Assembly (NCBI RefSeq): GCF_003611675.1
Contig: NZ_RAWA01000018.1
Span: 1 to 57,272, forward strand
Direction of reading: 5' to 3'
Length of the DNA: 57,272 bases
Source of the DNA: Corallococcus sp. CA053C
GTDB lineage: Bacteria > Myxococcota > Myxococcia > Myxococcales > Myxococcaceae
Position 1 is the stretch's first letter. Each line of letters opens with the position of its first letter. The position numbers were made by a program, and so were the translations under genes. Below, one piece after another: positions 45,572-53,351 of this stretch. The notes beneath the pieces were generated by a model. It worked only from the letters and a program-made list of their open reading frames with translations, ran no database searches and was not told where the DNA came from.

Positions 45572-46962
45572 GGCTGGCTTCCCGAACGGGCGGCCGCCAC
45601 GGATTGCGCGACCAGGCCCAGGTCCTCCTCAGAGAGACACCGGACGTCGAGAACCACCTCGCCATCCGCGATCCTGCCAATAACCGGCACCTCGCCCCCG
45701 CGCAGGTGTTCCAGGAATACTTCCGGCGCTTCTACGGTGAGGCTGCAAGCGTAGGAAGGCAACCGGGCCAATGGCATGGCCCCCCCTCCCACCTGTCCAT
45801 CCACGGACACGACCCGCGCTTCGACGCCGCGCGCCGTCAACAAACCCAACAACCGACCGGCCCGAGCGCTCAAGACTGCTGGCTCCTGGACGAGCAGGCT
45901 TTGCGTGGGCACGGCTTCCGGGCGGCCATCCCGGTACAGCTCGAGCGTCGCTTCCAACGCCGCGACCGTCATCTTGTCGACACGCAGCGCCCGCGTGAGC
46001 GGGTGGGATTTGATGCGCTGGAGCAGGTCCTTCCTGCCCACGATGACGCCTGCCTGGGGGCCTCCCAGGAGCTTGTCACCGGAGAACGCTACCACATCCG
46101 CTCCAGCGGTGACCGCGTGGCCCACCGTGGGCTCCGGGGTGAGTCCCGGGCCGATAAGCGGCACGAGCGCGCCGGAGCCCAGGTCCTGGAACACGGGCAC
46201 GCCGCGCGCACGGCCCAGCTCCGTCAGCTCCGACAGGGGCGCCTCCTCGGTGAAGCCGACGAGCGCGAAGTTGGAGCGGTGCACCTTCACGATGAGGCCG
46301 GTGTCCGGGCCCAGTGCGTTGGCGTAGTCCGCGCGGCGGGTGCGGTTGGTGGTGCCCACCTCCACCAGCTTCGCGCCGGACTGCCGCATGACGTCCGGCA
46401 CGCGGAAGCCGCCGCCGATTTCAACGAGCTCGCCGCGAGACACGACGCACTCGCGGCCGGAGGCGAGCGCGGCCAGGACGAGCAGCACGGCGCCCGCGCA
46501 GTTGTTGACCACGAGCGCGTCCTCCGCCCCGGTGAGCGTGCGCAGGAGGCCCACGAGGGGCGCGTAGCGGCTGCCGCGCTCGCCTTCGTCCAAATCGTAT
46601 TCGAGATTGGAATAGCCCCGGGCCACGGCGGCGACGCGCTCCACGGCTTCGGGGGCGAGCGGCGCGCGGCCGAGGTTGGTGTGGAGCACGACGCCCGTGG
46701 CGTTGATGACGGGCCGCAGATTGGGCTTCGCGAGCGACGCGAGCGCGGCTTCCACGTCCGCGTCCTCGAACGGTCGCGCATCCCCCGCGAGCAGCCGGGC
46801 GCGCACGCGTTCCACGGCGAGCCGCAGGGCGGCGACTGCACGGGCATGGGGAAGGTCCGCGAGCCGCGACTCCAGCGACGGCCGACGCAGGAGTTGCTCA
46901 ATCGAGGGAAGGCCGCGCAGGAGCGCGTTCTTCCCTTCCGGCGGATTCGAAGCAGCGCCCAT
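45568..46962 (-). CDS. selA: L-seryl-tRNA(Sec) selenium transferase (SelA)
   Basis: A 464-residue PLP enzyme that turns Ser-tRNA(Sec) into Sec-tRNA(Sec). Family marks: INATGVVLHTNLGRAPL (86-102), the RGSRY segment at 129-133, ALVVNNCAGAVLLVLAALAS, RGELVEIGGGFRVPDVM, and the PLP lysine K297 in FSGDKLLGGPQAG. The gene overlaps the HNH gene downstream. Its presence shows that the organism probably makes selenoproteins, although selB, selC and selD are not in the window. The intergenic region upstream (46963-47109) holds a GCCCCGACGGGGC hairpin and no tRNA(Sec). Confidence 0.96.
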   Translation of the reverse strand: MGAASNPPEGKNALLRGLPSIEQLLRRPSLESRLADLPHARAVAALRLAVERVRARLLAGDARPFEDADVEAALASLAKPNLRPVINATGVVLHTNLGRAPLAPEAVERVAAVARGYSNLEYDLDEGERGSRYAPLVGLLRTLTGAEDALVVNNCAGAVLLVLAALASGRECVVSRGELVEIGGGFRVPDVMRQSGAKLVEVGTTNRTRRADYANALGPDTGLIVKVHRSNFALVGFTEEAPLSELTELGRARGVPVFQDLGSGALVPLIGPGLTPEPTVGHAVTAGADVVAFSGDKLLGGPQAGVIVGRKDLLQRIKSHPLTRALRVDKMTVAALEATLELYRDGRPEAVPTQSLLVQEPAVLSARAGRLLGLLTARGVEARVVSVDGQVGGGAMPLARLPSYACSLTVEAPEVFLEHLRGGEVPVIGRIADGEVVLDVRCLSEEDLGLVAQSVAAARSGSQP

Positions 46963-47109
46963 GGCCGGGAGTCTACCCGGCCCGAGCGCGCCTCATGTAA
47001 TGCCCCGACGGGGCCTGGAAATAGCCCCCACGCCCGCCGTCGTGGGTGTTGATCTCACCGGGTGCTGACCTCGCGGGTCGGCCCAGTGCTGGCTGCCGCG
47101 CCCTGGCCG

Positions 47110-47484
47110 TCACGGCTTGTCAGCCATGTCGTCCAGTTGGTCCTGTGCAATCTCCCGGTACAGCGGAACCACTTCGACGGTGAGCAAGTCGCGCATCAGC
47201 TTGCGTGCGCCGTCATAGTTTCCGGCGTCCTGATGGCGGTACATCCAGTGAAGCGCCTCCGTGAGCCGATTGGAGCCGTCCGAGATACGGCGCACCGCCT
47301 CGCGGAGCAGTGCCAACGCCCCCGCCTCGGTGCTCAGGGCTGCATCCGCGTCGCGGATGGCGACCTCTTCGGCGGTGCGCAGCAGGAGTGCGCGCACATC
47401 GTCTGTGAGTTCGAGGCGTGCGCCGCCCCGAAGTACGCGGCGCTCCAGGGCGCGAACAGGTTCCCAGTCGGGTCGTTCATCCAT
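47110..47484 (-). CDS. DUSAM-domain protein (Myxococcales-specific)
   Basis: A 124-residue soluble protein of the DUSAM family known only from Myxococcales. Signature parts: DWEPVRALERRVLRGGARLE then LTDDVRALLLRTAEEVAIRD, and the C-terminal RLTEALHWMYRHQDAGNYDG with ARKLMRDLLTVEVVPLYREI. The function of the family is unknown; many paralogues occur per genome. The ATG at 47484 comes 1 base after the TGA of the Cys-rich gene (47486-47488), so the two form a translationally coupled pair. This pairing is the main clue to its role. Confidence 0.9.
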   Translation of the reverse strand: MDERPDWEPVRALERRVLRGGARLELTDDVRALLLRTAEEVAIRDADAALSTEAGALALLREAVRRISDGSNRLTEALHWMYRHQDAGNYDGARKLMRDLLTVEVVPLYREIAQDQLDDMADKP

Positions 47485-47485
47485 T

Positions 47486-47866
47486 TCAGCGCTTCCCCTT
47501 TCGCGGGCCGCAGATGTTGATGGGCCAGTCGTGCTGTCCCTCGCAGCGGCGCAAGCAGTCATGGCAGGACCCCGTCCAGCCTCGGTCCTTGCAATCGCCG
47601 TAGCTGCGGATGCAGAGCCGCTTCCATTCGGGAAGGTTGGCGTTGTGTGAGTCGTCCCACTCCGCGGAACTGCCGTGCGTGCCCGTGGCGCCGACGCCAG
47701 CCGCCATGAGGGCCCCGGCCTCGGCGGCGGTGAGTCCGCACGCCTCGGGAAAGCCGGGGTGGGTCTGGATGCAGTGGGACTCGGTGTCCGTCGCTACGCT
47801 CGCTCAGCCAGGGAAGAGGGCCGCCAGGATTGCGGCGGCGAACACCGCGCTTCGTTGGGTTTTCAT
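47486..47866 (-). pseudogene. Cys-rich putative lipoprotein gene with in-frame TGA at the lipobox position
   Basis: From the ATG at 47866 the frame gives a signal peptide (KTQRSAVFAAA then ILAALFPG, residues 2-20), a TGA at codon 21 (47806-47804), and then continues without a stop for 105 residues: ASVATDTESHCIQTH, and a C-terminus with six more cysteines (CIRSYGDCKDRGWTG, CHDCLRRCEGQ, NICGPRKGKR), to the TGA at 47488-47486. A TGC at codon 21 would complete the lipobox FPGC. The simplest reading is a TGC-to-TGA nonsense change. A restart at Met54 would give only 73 residues without a signal. Readthrough or selenocysteine is considered in the findings. Confidence 0.75.
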
Positions 47867-47891
47867 GGACTCAGACCGCGAAGATTGCTCC

Positions 47892-48302
47892 TCAGCCCCA
47901 GGGGCGCAGCCAGAGCATGTACCCGGCGAGCCCCAGCTGCACGAGCAGCGTCGTCAGCGCACCCGCCGCCTGCACGGGGCTGTTCTTGAGCATCCCAAAC
48001 GCATGCGCCAGGCGCCCCACGAGGAGCGCGCCTCCGAAGACATGCAGCGCCACGACGTTTCCGCCGCACAGCTCGGCCACCAGCAACAGGATGAGGGCCA
48101 GGGGAACGTGCTCGGCGTTGTTTCCGTGCGCGCGGATGGCGGCGATGAGGTCCGCGTTTCCTCCGTCGCCCCGGAACACGTTGAGCTTCGTGCGCACCCG
48201 GCTGACATTGACGCCGAGTCCCAGCGTGAGGAACGCATTGAGTGCGCCGTAGAGCGACGTGACGGGGACCGCGAACAACGTCGTTCCAAGCATGGAATCA
48301 GC
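47892..48302 (-). CDS. MAPEG-family membrane protein
   Basis: A 136-residue integral membrane protein of the MAPEG (membrane-associated eicosanoid/glutathione) family. Four helices are visible. The family marks are the N-terminal LNAFLTLGLGVNVSRVRTKL, HGNNAEHVPLALILLLVAE (with the conserved Asn/Glu) and VGRLAHAFGML. Bacterial members act in glutathione-dependent detoxification or are uncharacterised. TTG at 48302 is chosen because GGAGG lies 9 bases before it; an ATG at 48293 is 18 bases from the same site. It precedes the Cys-rich gene by 25 bases on the same strand. Confidence 0.88.
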   Translation of the reverse strand, partial: ADSMLGTTLFAVPVTSLYGALNAFLTLGLGVNVSRVRTKLNVFRGDGGNADLIAAIRAHGNNAEHVPLALILLLVAELCGGNVVALHVFGGALLVGRLAHAFGMLKNSPVQAAGALTTLLVQLGLAGYMLWLRPWG

Positions 48303-48381
48303 CAAGGGGGTGTTCCTCCACCTGCGAGAGGCCGGGACCGTACCCCGGCCCGGGCCGTCCAGGTGCACCTCCTGGCGCGAT

Positions 48382-49605
48382 TCACCGGGCGCCGGCCACC
48401 ACCGTCGAGGGCGGATCCAGGGCCTCCGGGGAGAAAGCCCTGGGCTGGAAGGGACGCGCGTCGAGCGGCACCTCGATGGTGAACGTCGTCCCCTCCTCCA
48501 CACCACTCTCCACCGACACCTGACCGCCATGGGCCTCGACACAGCCCCGCACCAGCGTGAGCCCGAGTCCCCAGCCCACCTGGATCGAGGCCTCGGCGCT
48601 GCGGGCGCGAGCGAACGGCTCGAAGAGCCGCCGCCGGTCGTCGGGCGACAGCGGCGCCCCCTCGTTGTGGACGGAGATCCGGGCTCGCCCCTCGACGCGC
48701 CGGATCGCGATGGTCACCGGCGCGTGCGGGGCTCCGTACTTGATCCCATTGGTCGCCAGGTTCCAGACCGCCCGCCGGAGCTCATCCGCGCTCCAGATGC
48801 CGTGGACCTCCTCCACCGCATCCAACCGGACGCGGTCCGCGTGGAGGAGGTTCAGCTCCTCCACCACGTCAGCGATGATCGTCTTCAGCTCACAGGCCTC
48901 CAACCGCAGCGGCAGCGGCTGCCCCGCCTGCACCCGGCTGGCGTCGAGGATGTCGCGGACCATGTGCTCGATGCGGTCCAGGTTCCGCTTGATGCGCACG
49001 CCCAGCTCCCGACGCGGGTCCAGGCGCTCCGGTAAGCGGAGCAGCACTTGCGCCGCGAGCATCGCCGCGGAGACCGGGCCCCGGAGGTCGTGGGCGAGCA
49101 GGGAGACGAACCGGGCTCGCAACTCACGCTCCGCCGTGAGCGCCTCCATCTGCCGCTGCACCTGGAAGTGGAGATCCCGCATCTGGAGCTGCCGGGCCCG
49201 CCCCCGAAGCGCTGACTGGACGGCGGTGATCATCGTGAAGACCCGGACGGGGCGCTCGAGGATCGTCACGTTGCCGCTCGGCTCCAGGGAGCTGACCGCC
49301 CGGACCCGTGCCGCGGTCGTCTCGCCCGCTCCGGTGGAGATGATGATGGGCACATCGGACCACGGAGCCTGGGCCCCCACCGCCCTGGAGAGCAGGGCCA
49401 GTCCTGAGACGGTGAGGGCCTCCTCGGCGAGCAGGAGCGCTCCGGCGCCCTCCTCGAATTTGGCGCAGACCTCCGCCAGGCTGGCGCACGGCTCCGCGAC
49501 GATGCCCGCGCGCGCGAGGACGTCACGCGTGACGAGCGCGTCTCTTCCAATGGGAGCGAGCACCAGCACGCGCTGCTCCAGGGCCCTGTTCATCTCGGTG
49601 GTCAT
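48382..49605 (-). CDS. Sensor histidine kinase with N-terminal pseudo-receiver domain
   Basis: A 407-residue soluble histidine kinase without membrane segments. Residues ~10-135 have a receiver-like fold (VLVLAPIGRDALVTRDVLAR, then GALLLAEEALTVSGLALLSR), but the phospho-acceptor Asp at the end of strand 3 is replaced (LLLAEEAL), so it is a pseudo-receiver. A short coiled linker precedes the HisKA phosphorylation site H in VSLLAHDLRGPVSAA. The HATPase has the N-box AVWNLATNGIKYG, then VGWGLGLTLVRGCVEAHGG. Its ATG overlaps the KaiC-like gene stop (ATGA). It may read the state of that ATPase through the N-terminal domain. Confidence 0.92.
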   Translation of the reverse strand: MTTEMNRALEQRVLVLAPIGRDALVTRDVLARAGIVAEPCASLAEVCAKFEEGAGALLLAEEALTVSGLALLSRAVGAQAPWSDVPIIISTGAGETTAARVRAVSSLEPSGNVTILERPVRVFTMITAVQSALRGRARQLQMRDLHFQVQRQMEALTAERELRARFVSLLAHDLRGPVSAAMLAAQVLLRLPERLDPRRELGVRIKRNLDRIEHMVRDILDASRVQAGQPLPLRLEACELKTIIADVVEELNLLHADRVRLDAVEEVHGIWSADELRRAVWNLATNGIKYGAPHAPVTIAIRRVEGRARISVHNEGAPLSPDDRRRLFEPFARARSAEASIQVGWGLGLTLVRGCVEAHGGQVSVESGVEEGTTFTIEVPLDARPFQPRAFSPEALDPPSTVVAGAR

Positions 49606-51098
49606 TCACGTGGGGGAAGCAAGGGCCCCTCCCCGCCACGGTCGCTGGGCGTGCCGGTGAGCACACCATGGGACTCCCTGAGCGGCCTGCCGACGCGGAT
49701 CCCCTGGGTGCCGAGCTGGAACTCGCGGATCGTCCGCTCGTGCCTGCCGCTGCGCTTCTTCACCGCGGAGATCGACTGCCGCACCTCGCCTGCCGTCTCG
49801 AAGTAGCGAAGCAGCAGCACGCAGTCCGAGAGGTAGCTGACGTCCACCGGTACGTCCATCGTCGGCCCCAGCAGCCCGAACTGGGCCATGTTCAGGATCG
49901 TCGTCACGCCCTTCTGCGCAAGGTAGGTCAGCAGCTCGTGCAGATGGAGGATCAGGAAGGACTCCTCGGGGACCGACTGCAGGTAGCCGTTCAGGCTGTC
50001 GATGACGATCATCTGCACCTGCTGCTTCTCCACCGCCTCGCGGATGCACGAGGAGAGCTCTCCCGGCGAGAGCTCGGCGGGGTCCACGTGGACGACCCGG
50101 ATCGTCCCCGAGCGGAGGTGCGCCTCCGCGTCCGACCAGAGCGCGCTGGCGCGGGCCCTCCACGTCCCGACCGACTCCTCGAACGTGAACAGGACGGACT
50201 TCTCTCCCCGCCTCGCGGCGGCCACCGCGTACTGGCTGGCGAGGGAGGACTTGCCCGTCCCCGCCGCGCCCAGGATCAGCGTGCTGGTGCCGCGCTCGAG
50301 CCCGCCACCGAGCAGGTCGTCGAGTTCGGGGATGGCACTGGAGACCGGCTCGCGGCTGAAGACCTTGGGGTGCTCCGCCGCGACCAGGCGCGGGTACACC
50401 ACCAGCCCCCCGGTCTTGATCTGGTAGTCGTGGTAGCCCTCGCGGAACGAGCCCCCCAGAAGCTTGTCCACCATCAGCCGACGCCGGGTGGTGCCGTATG
50501 CAGGCGTCGTCTTCTCCAGCACGATCAGCCCACCAATCAGCGTCTCGAGGATGCCGCCGCTGTCGCGGCCCGCGAATCCTTGCGAGTCGATGAGCAGGAC
50601 CGTGCACTCGCGCTCGAGGAAGAACTGCTTCAGCAACAGCAGCTGCCGGCGGTAGCGCAAGGGTTCGCGCGAAAGCAGGCGGATCTCCGAAAGCGAATCG
50701 ATCACCACGCGGACCGGCTTCACCCGGTCGATCTCCTCGAAGATGGGCCGCGTCGTCTCGTCGAGCTCCACCTCGGCCGGGTGGAACATGGTCTGCTCGT
50801 CCTCGCGACGGATGCGCTTGAAGGCGGGGGTGATCTCCCAGATCGGAAGGTCACCGAGCGACCAGCCATGGGAGCGTGCGATCAGCTCCACCTCACGCCG
50901 CGTCTCGGTGAGCGCGACGTACAACCCCTGCTCCCCAAGGGCCTGGCCTTCGAGCAGGAATTGGAGCCCGAGGGTCGTCTTGCCGACCCCCGGGTTGCCC
51001 TGCACCAGATAGATGCCCTTCCTGGGCAGCCCGCCCCCGAGGACGTCATTGAGTCCCGGGATGCCAGTAGGAATCTTCTCGCTGTCGGAGACCGTCAT
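49602..51098 (-). CDS. KaiC/RadA-like double-domain ATPase
   Basis: A 498-residue protein with two RecA/KaiC-fold domains in tandem. Walker A of the first is GNPGVGKTT (34-42), of the second GAAGTGKSS (277-285). Walker B strands are VRVVIDSLSEIRLL and VQMIVIDSLNGYLQSV. The second domain keeps the catalytic Glu pair in FTFEES; the first has ALTETRREVE at that place. The length and layout match circadian-clock KaiC and its relatives outside cyanobacteria. I cannot identify the KaiC phosphorylation sites, and no kaiA or kaiB is nearby. It is coupled to the histidine kinase by a 4-base overlap and lies 61 bases after a Ser/Thr kinase gene. Confidence 0.93.
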   Translation of the reverse strand: MTVSDSEKIPTGIPGLNDVLGGGLPRKGIYLVQGNPGVGKTTLGLQFLLEGQALGEQGLYVALTETRREVELIARSHGWSLGDLPIWEITPAFKRIRREDEQTMFHPAEVELDETTRPIFEEIDRVKPVRVVIDSLSEIRLLSREPLRYRRQLLLLKQFFLERECTVLLIDSQGFAGRDSGGILETLIGGLIVLEKTTPAYGTTRRRLMVDKLLGGSFREGYHDYQIKTGGLVVYPRLVAAEHPKVFSREPVSSAIPELDDLLGGGLERGTSTLILGAAGTGKSSLASQYAVAAARRGEKSVLFTFEESVGTWRARASALWSDAEAHLRSGTIRVVHVDPAELSPGELSSCIREAVEKQQVQMIVIDSLNGYLQSVPEESFLILHLHELLTYLAQKGVTTILNMAQFGLLGPTMDVPVDVSYLSDCVLLLRYFETAGEVRQSISAVKKRSGRHERTIREFQLGTQGIRVGRPLRESHGVLTGTPSDRGGEGPLLPPRE

Positions 51099-51159
51099 AT
51101 GCCCCCCCTTCTTCTCTTCAGGGAGACGACGGTGCTGTCAAGGCGCGTTGCCCTGCCCC

Positions 51160-52131
51160 TCACCCCGGGCGCTTGAGCACCGCGGGCCACAGCTTCGCCA
51201 GGTCAGCGCGCAGTGCGGTCGCGCTGGGGAAGCGCTCCTCGGGCCGCTTCCGCATCAGCTGGAGCACGAGGTGTTCAAAGGACTCCGGCAGCTCCGGCCG
51301 CAACGTCCTGGGCGCCACGGGGGCCTCCTGGACGTGCAGGAACATCAGCGGCACGGGCTGCGCGTGACGGAACGGCAGCTGTCCGGTGAACAGCTCATAC
51401 GCCACCACGCCCAGGGCATAGAGGTCCGTGGCGGGAGACACGGGGGTGCCCATCACCTGCTCGGGCGCCATGTACTCCGGCGTTCCCAGCGTCGTGCCCT
51501 GGGCGGTGGCGCCCATCACATGGGTGCTCTTGGCGAGGCCGAAATCCATCAGCTTCAACACCCCGGTGCGGGTGATGAAGAGGTTGCCGGGCTTCACGTC
51601 CCGGTGCAGCACCCCGTGCGCATGCGCATGCTCCAGCGCCACGGCGGCGTGCGTGAGCCACCGCAGGGCACTGGCGAGCGTGGGGCGCCCTTCGAGCAGG
51701 ACCTGCCGCAAGTCCCGGCCCTCCAGCAGCTCCACGGTGAGGTAGTGCCGTTCGCCATCCCAGCCCACGTCAAAGACATGCAGGATGTTGACGTGCTCCA
51801 GCGCCCGCGCGTGCTCCACCTCCTGCCGGAAGCGCGTCACCAGGGCCTCGTCCGCGTGCGGCACCGCCAGCACCTTGAGCGCCACGCGCTGCTGCTTCTT
51901 CAGGTCCAGCGCCTGGTACACCGTGGAGGTGCCGCCCACGCCCAGCCACCGCTCCACCTGGTAGCGCTCCGCCACCACCGACCCGGGGACGAGGCCCCGG
52001 TTCGGCGACAGCGGCGGGGTCACCGCGCCCTGGATCCACGTGCCCTTCGGCGCCGAGGGCGGCGTCAGGTACGTCACGCCCCCGGAGATGTCCTCCACCG
52101 AGGGGAGTGTCTTGTCGTCGTCCCGCCGCAT
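51160..52131 (-). CDS. Hanks-type serine/threonine protein kinase (soluble)
   Basis: A 323-residue kinase with no membrane helix. After a ~50-residue tail the glycine loop is LGVGGTST (63-70), the ATP lysine is K86, the catalytic loop is HRDVKPGN (176-183) and DFG is 196-198, with activation-segment TTLGTPEYMAPEQVMG. The kinase lacks PASTA or other sensor domains, so its input probably comes from a partner. It is 5 bases downstream of the diiron-type metallo-beta-lactamase gene and most likely shares its transcript, which makes that protein the natural candidate sensor or substrate. The ATG at 52131 is chosen because the frame upstream is unlike kinases. Confidence 0.94.
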   Translation of the reverse strand: MRRDDDKTLPSVEDISGGVTYLTPPSAPKGTWIQGAVTPPLSPNRGLVPGSVVAERYQVERWLGVGGTSTVYQALDLKKQQRVALKVLAVPHADEALVTRFRQEVEHARALEHVNILHVFDVGWDGERHYLTVELLEGRDLRQVLLEGRPTLASALRWLTHAAVALEHAHAHGVLHRDVKPGNLFITRTGVLKLMDFGLAKSTHVMGATAQGTTLGTPEYMAPEQVMGTPVSPATDLYALGVVAYELFTGQLPFRHAQPVPLMFLHVQEAPVAPRTLRPELPESFEHLVLQLMRKRPEERFPSATALRADLAKLWPAVLKRPG

Positions 52132-52136
52132 CAGGC

Positions 52137-53285
52137 TCAGGTCTCCAGCAGGGAGACCGGGGCCGGTCCGCCCGAGCCCTCGATGTCCAGGTGGGGCGTG
52201 GGCAGGTTGTATTCGGAGGCGGCGATGGTGGCCTCCACCATGATGGGGCCGGAGATCTCCGGGGGCTCCCCCTGGCAGAGCAGCTCCACCACGTGCTCCA
52301 GCGTCCACTTGCCCAGCCGGTGGACCTCCAGGCGCTTGCCATTGAACCGGGCCGTGTCGGACAGCTGCTCGCTCGCGGTGAGCTTGGCCTCCACGGAATC
52401 ACCCAGGTAGCCGCGCGCCAGGGTCAGCACCCGGTCCACCACGGAGTTCCACGCCTGGAGGAACGTGCGGTCCTGAGCCTCGTCGATGATGTCCAGGCCC
52501 ACCTGCAGCCGCTCCATGCGCTCCAGGAACTGCTGCACGAGCCGGCCCCGGATGACGCGGCCGTGCTGCGGCGCGATGATCTCCACCGCGGGCGTCAGCT
52601 GGCGGATGGCCGCCACCGCGCGCACCAGCGCCGCGTTCACCGGCATGTAGATCTGATGGAACGCGCGGATGCCCGTCCAGTCGGACTCCTCCGCCCACAG
52701 CCCCTGCGCCTTGGAGTCCGTGAGGCCTCCGAAGAGGTCACCCGTGAAGAGGACCCGCGTCTGCGGGTCGTACAGCATCACCGCGCCCCGGAAGTGGCAG
52801 AAGGGCGAAGGCACCGGCAACAGCTTGTGTCCGGTGGGCACGCTCAGGCCCTTGGAGAACTTCTCCGTGGGGATGAAGCGGTTGCGCGGCAGGTTGAAGT
52901 GGACGATGAGCCGCCACGTGTCCTCGGAGCACAGGATGCTCGCGCGGGGGGAGTAGCGCGCGGAGATGATGGCCGCCGAGGAGCCCACGTCCGGGTCCTG
53001 GTGGTTGATGAAGAGCGCCGACAGCCGGTCCATGCCGCCAATGAGTGTCACCACCTTGGTGTGGATGGTGGAGAAGTCGCTGCTCGAACCCGGGTCGATG
53101 AGGAGGTTGAACTCGGAGGGCTTCTTCGTGCGCACGTCCGTGCCGCGGAAGCGCCGCAGGAACGGGTTGGCGTAGAAGATGCCGCCGGGTTCGCGCTTTC
53201 CTACCCAGAAGGTCTCGGGTGCGATTTCCACTGCGGTGCGGTTGAGCTCTGGGAGGGGGCCCGGGGGGACTTCATGACTGCTCAT
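52137..53285 (-). CDS. Flavodiiron-like metallo-beta-lactamase-fold protein (ODP type, no flavodoxin domain)
   Basis: A 382-residue protein with the beta-lactamase-fold part of flavodiiron proteins but no flavodoxin domain. The metal ligands are visible: HxDxD (H95, D97, D99 in FINHQDPDVGSSAA), H164 (CHFRGAV), D183 (TGDLFGG) and H241 (PQHGRVI). In FprA-type enzymes the motif is HxExDH; here Glu is replaced by Asp and the last His by Val. A helical C-terminal part of ~130 residues follows. By analogy with ODP, the diiron oxygen sensor of spirochaete chemotaxis, it may sense O2 or NO. It starts at 53285 with AAGGAAC upstream and is followed after 5 bases by the Ser/Thr kinase gene. Confidence 0.88.
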   Translation of the reverse strand: MSSHEVPPGPLPELNRTAVEIAPETFWVGKREPGGIFYANPFLRRFRGTDVRTKKPSEFNLLIDPGSSSDFSTIHTKVVTLIGGMDRLSALFINHQDPDVGSSAAIISARYSPRASILCSEDTWRLIVHFNLPRNRFIPTEKFSKGLSVPTGHKLLPVPSPFCHFRGAVMLYDPQTRVLFTGDLFGGLTDSKAQGLWAEESDWTGIRAFHQIYMPVNAALVRAVAAIRQLTPAVEIIAPQHGRVIRGRLVQQFLERMERLQVGLDIIDEAQDRTFLQAWNSVVDRVLTLARGYLGDSVEAKLTASEQLSDTARFNGKRLEVHRLGKWTLEHVVELLCQGEPPEISGPIMVEATIAASEYNLPTPHLDIEGSGGPAPVSLLET

Positions 53286-53351
53286 GGCGTGTTGTTCCTT
53301 CACGCAAACGAGAGGGGGTTGAACGGCGCCCGGACCCTAGCAGACCCCGCC

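Noticed and set aside
46963-47109. Possible selC (tRNA-Sec) next to selA
   Set aside because: No GGTTCGA T-arm, long extra arm or 8-base acceptor stem found in the gap.
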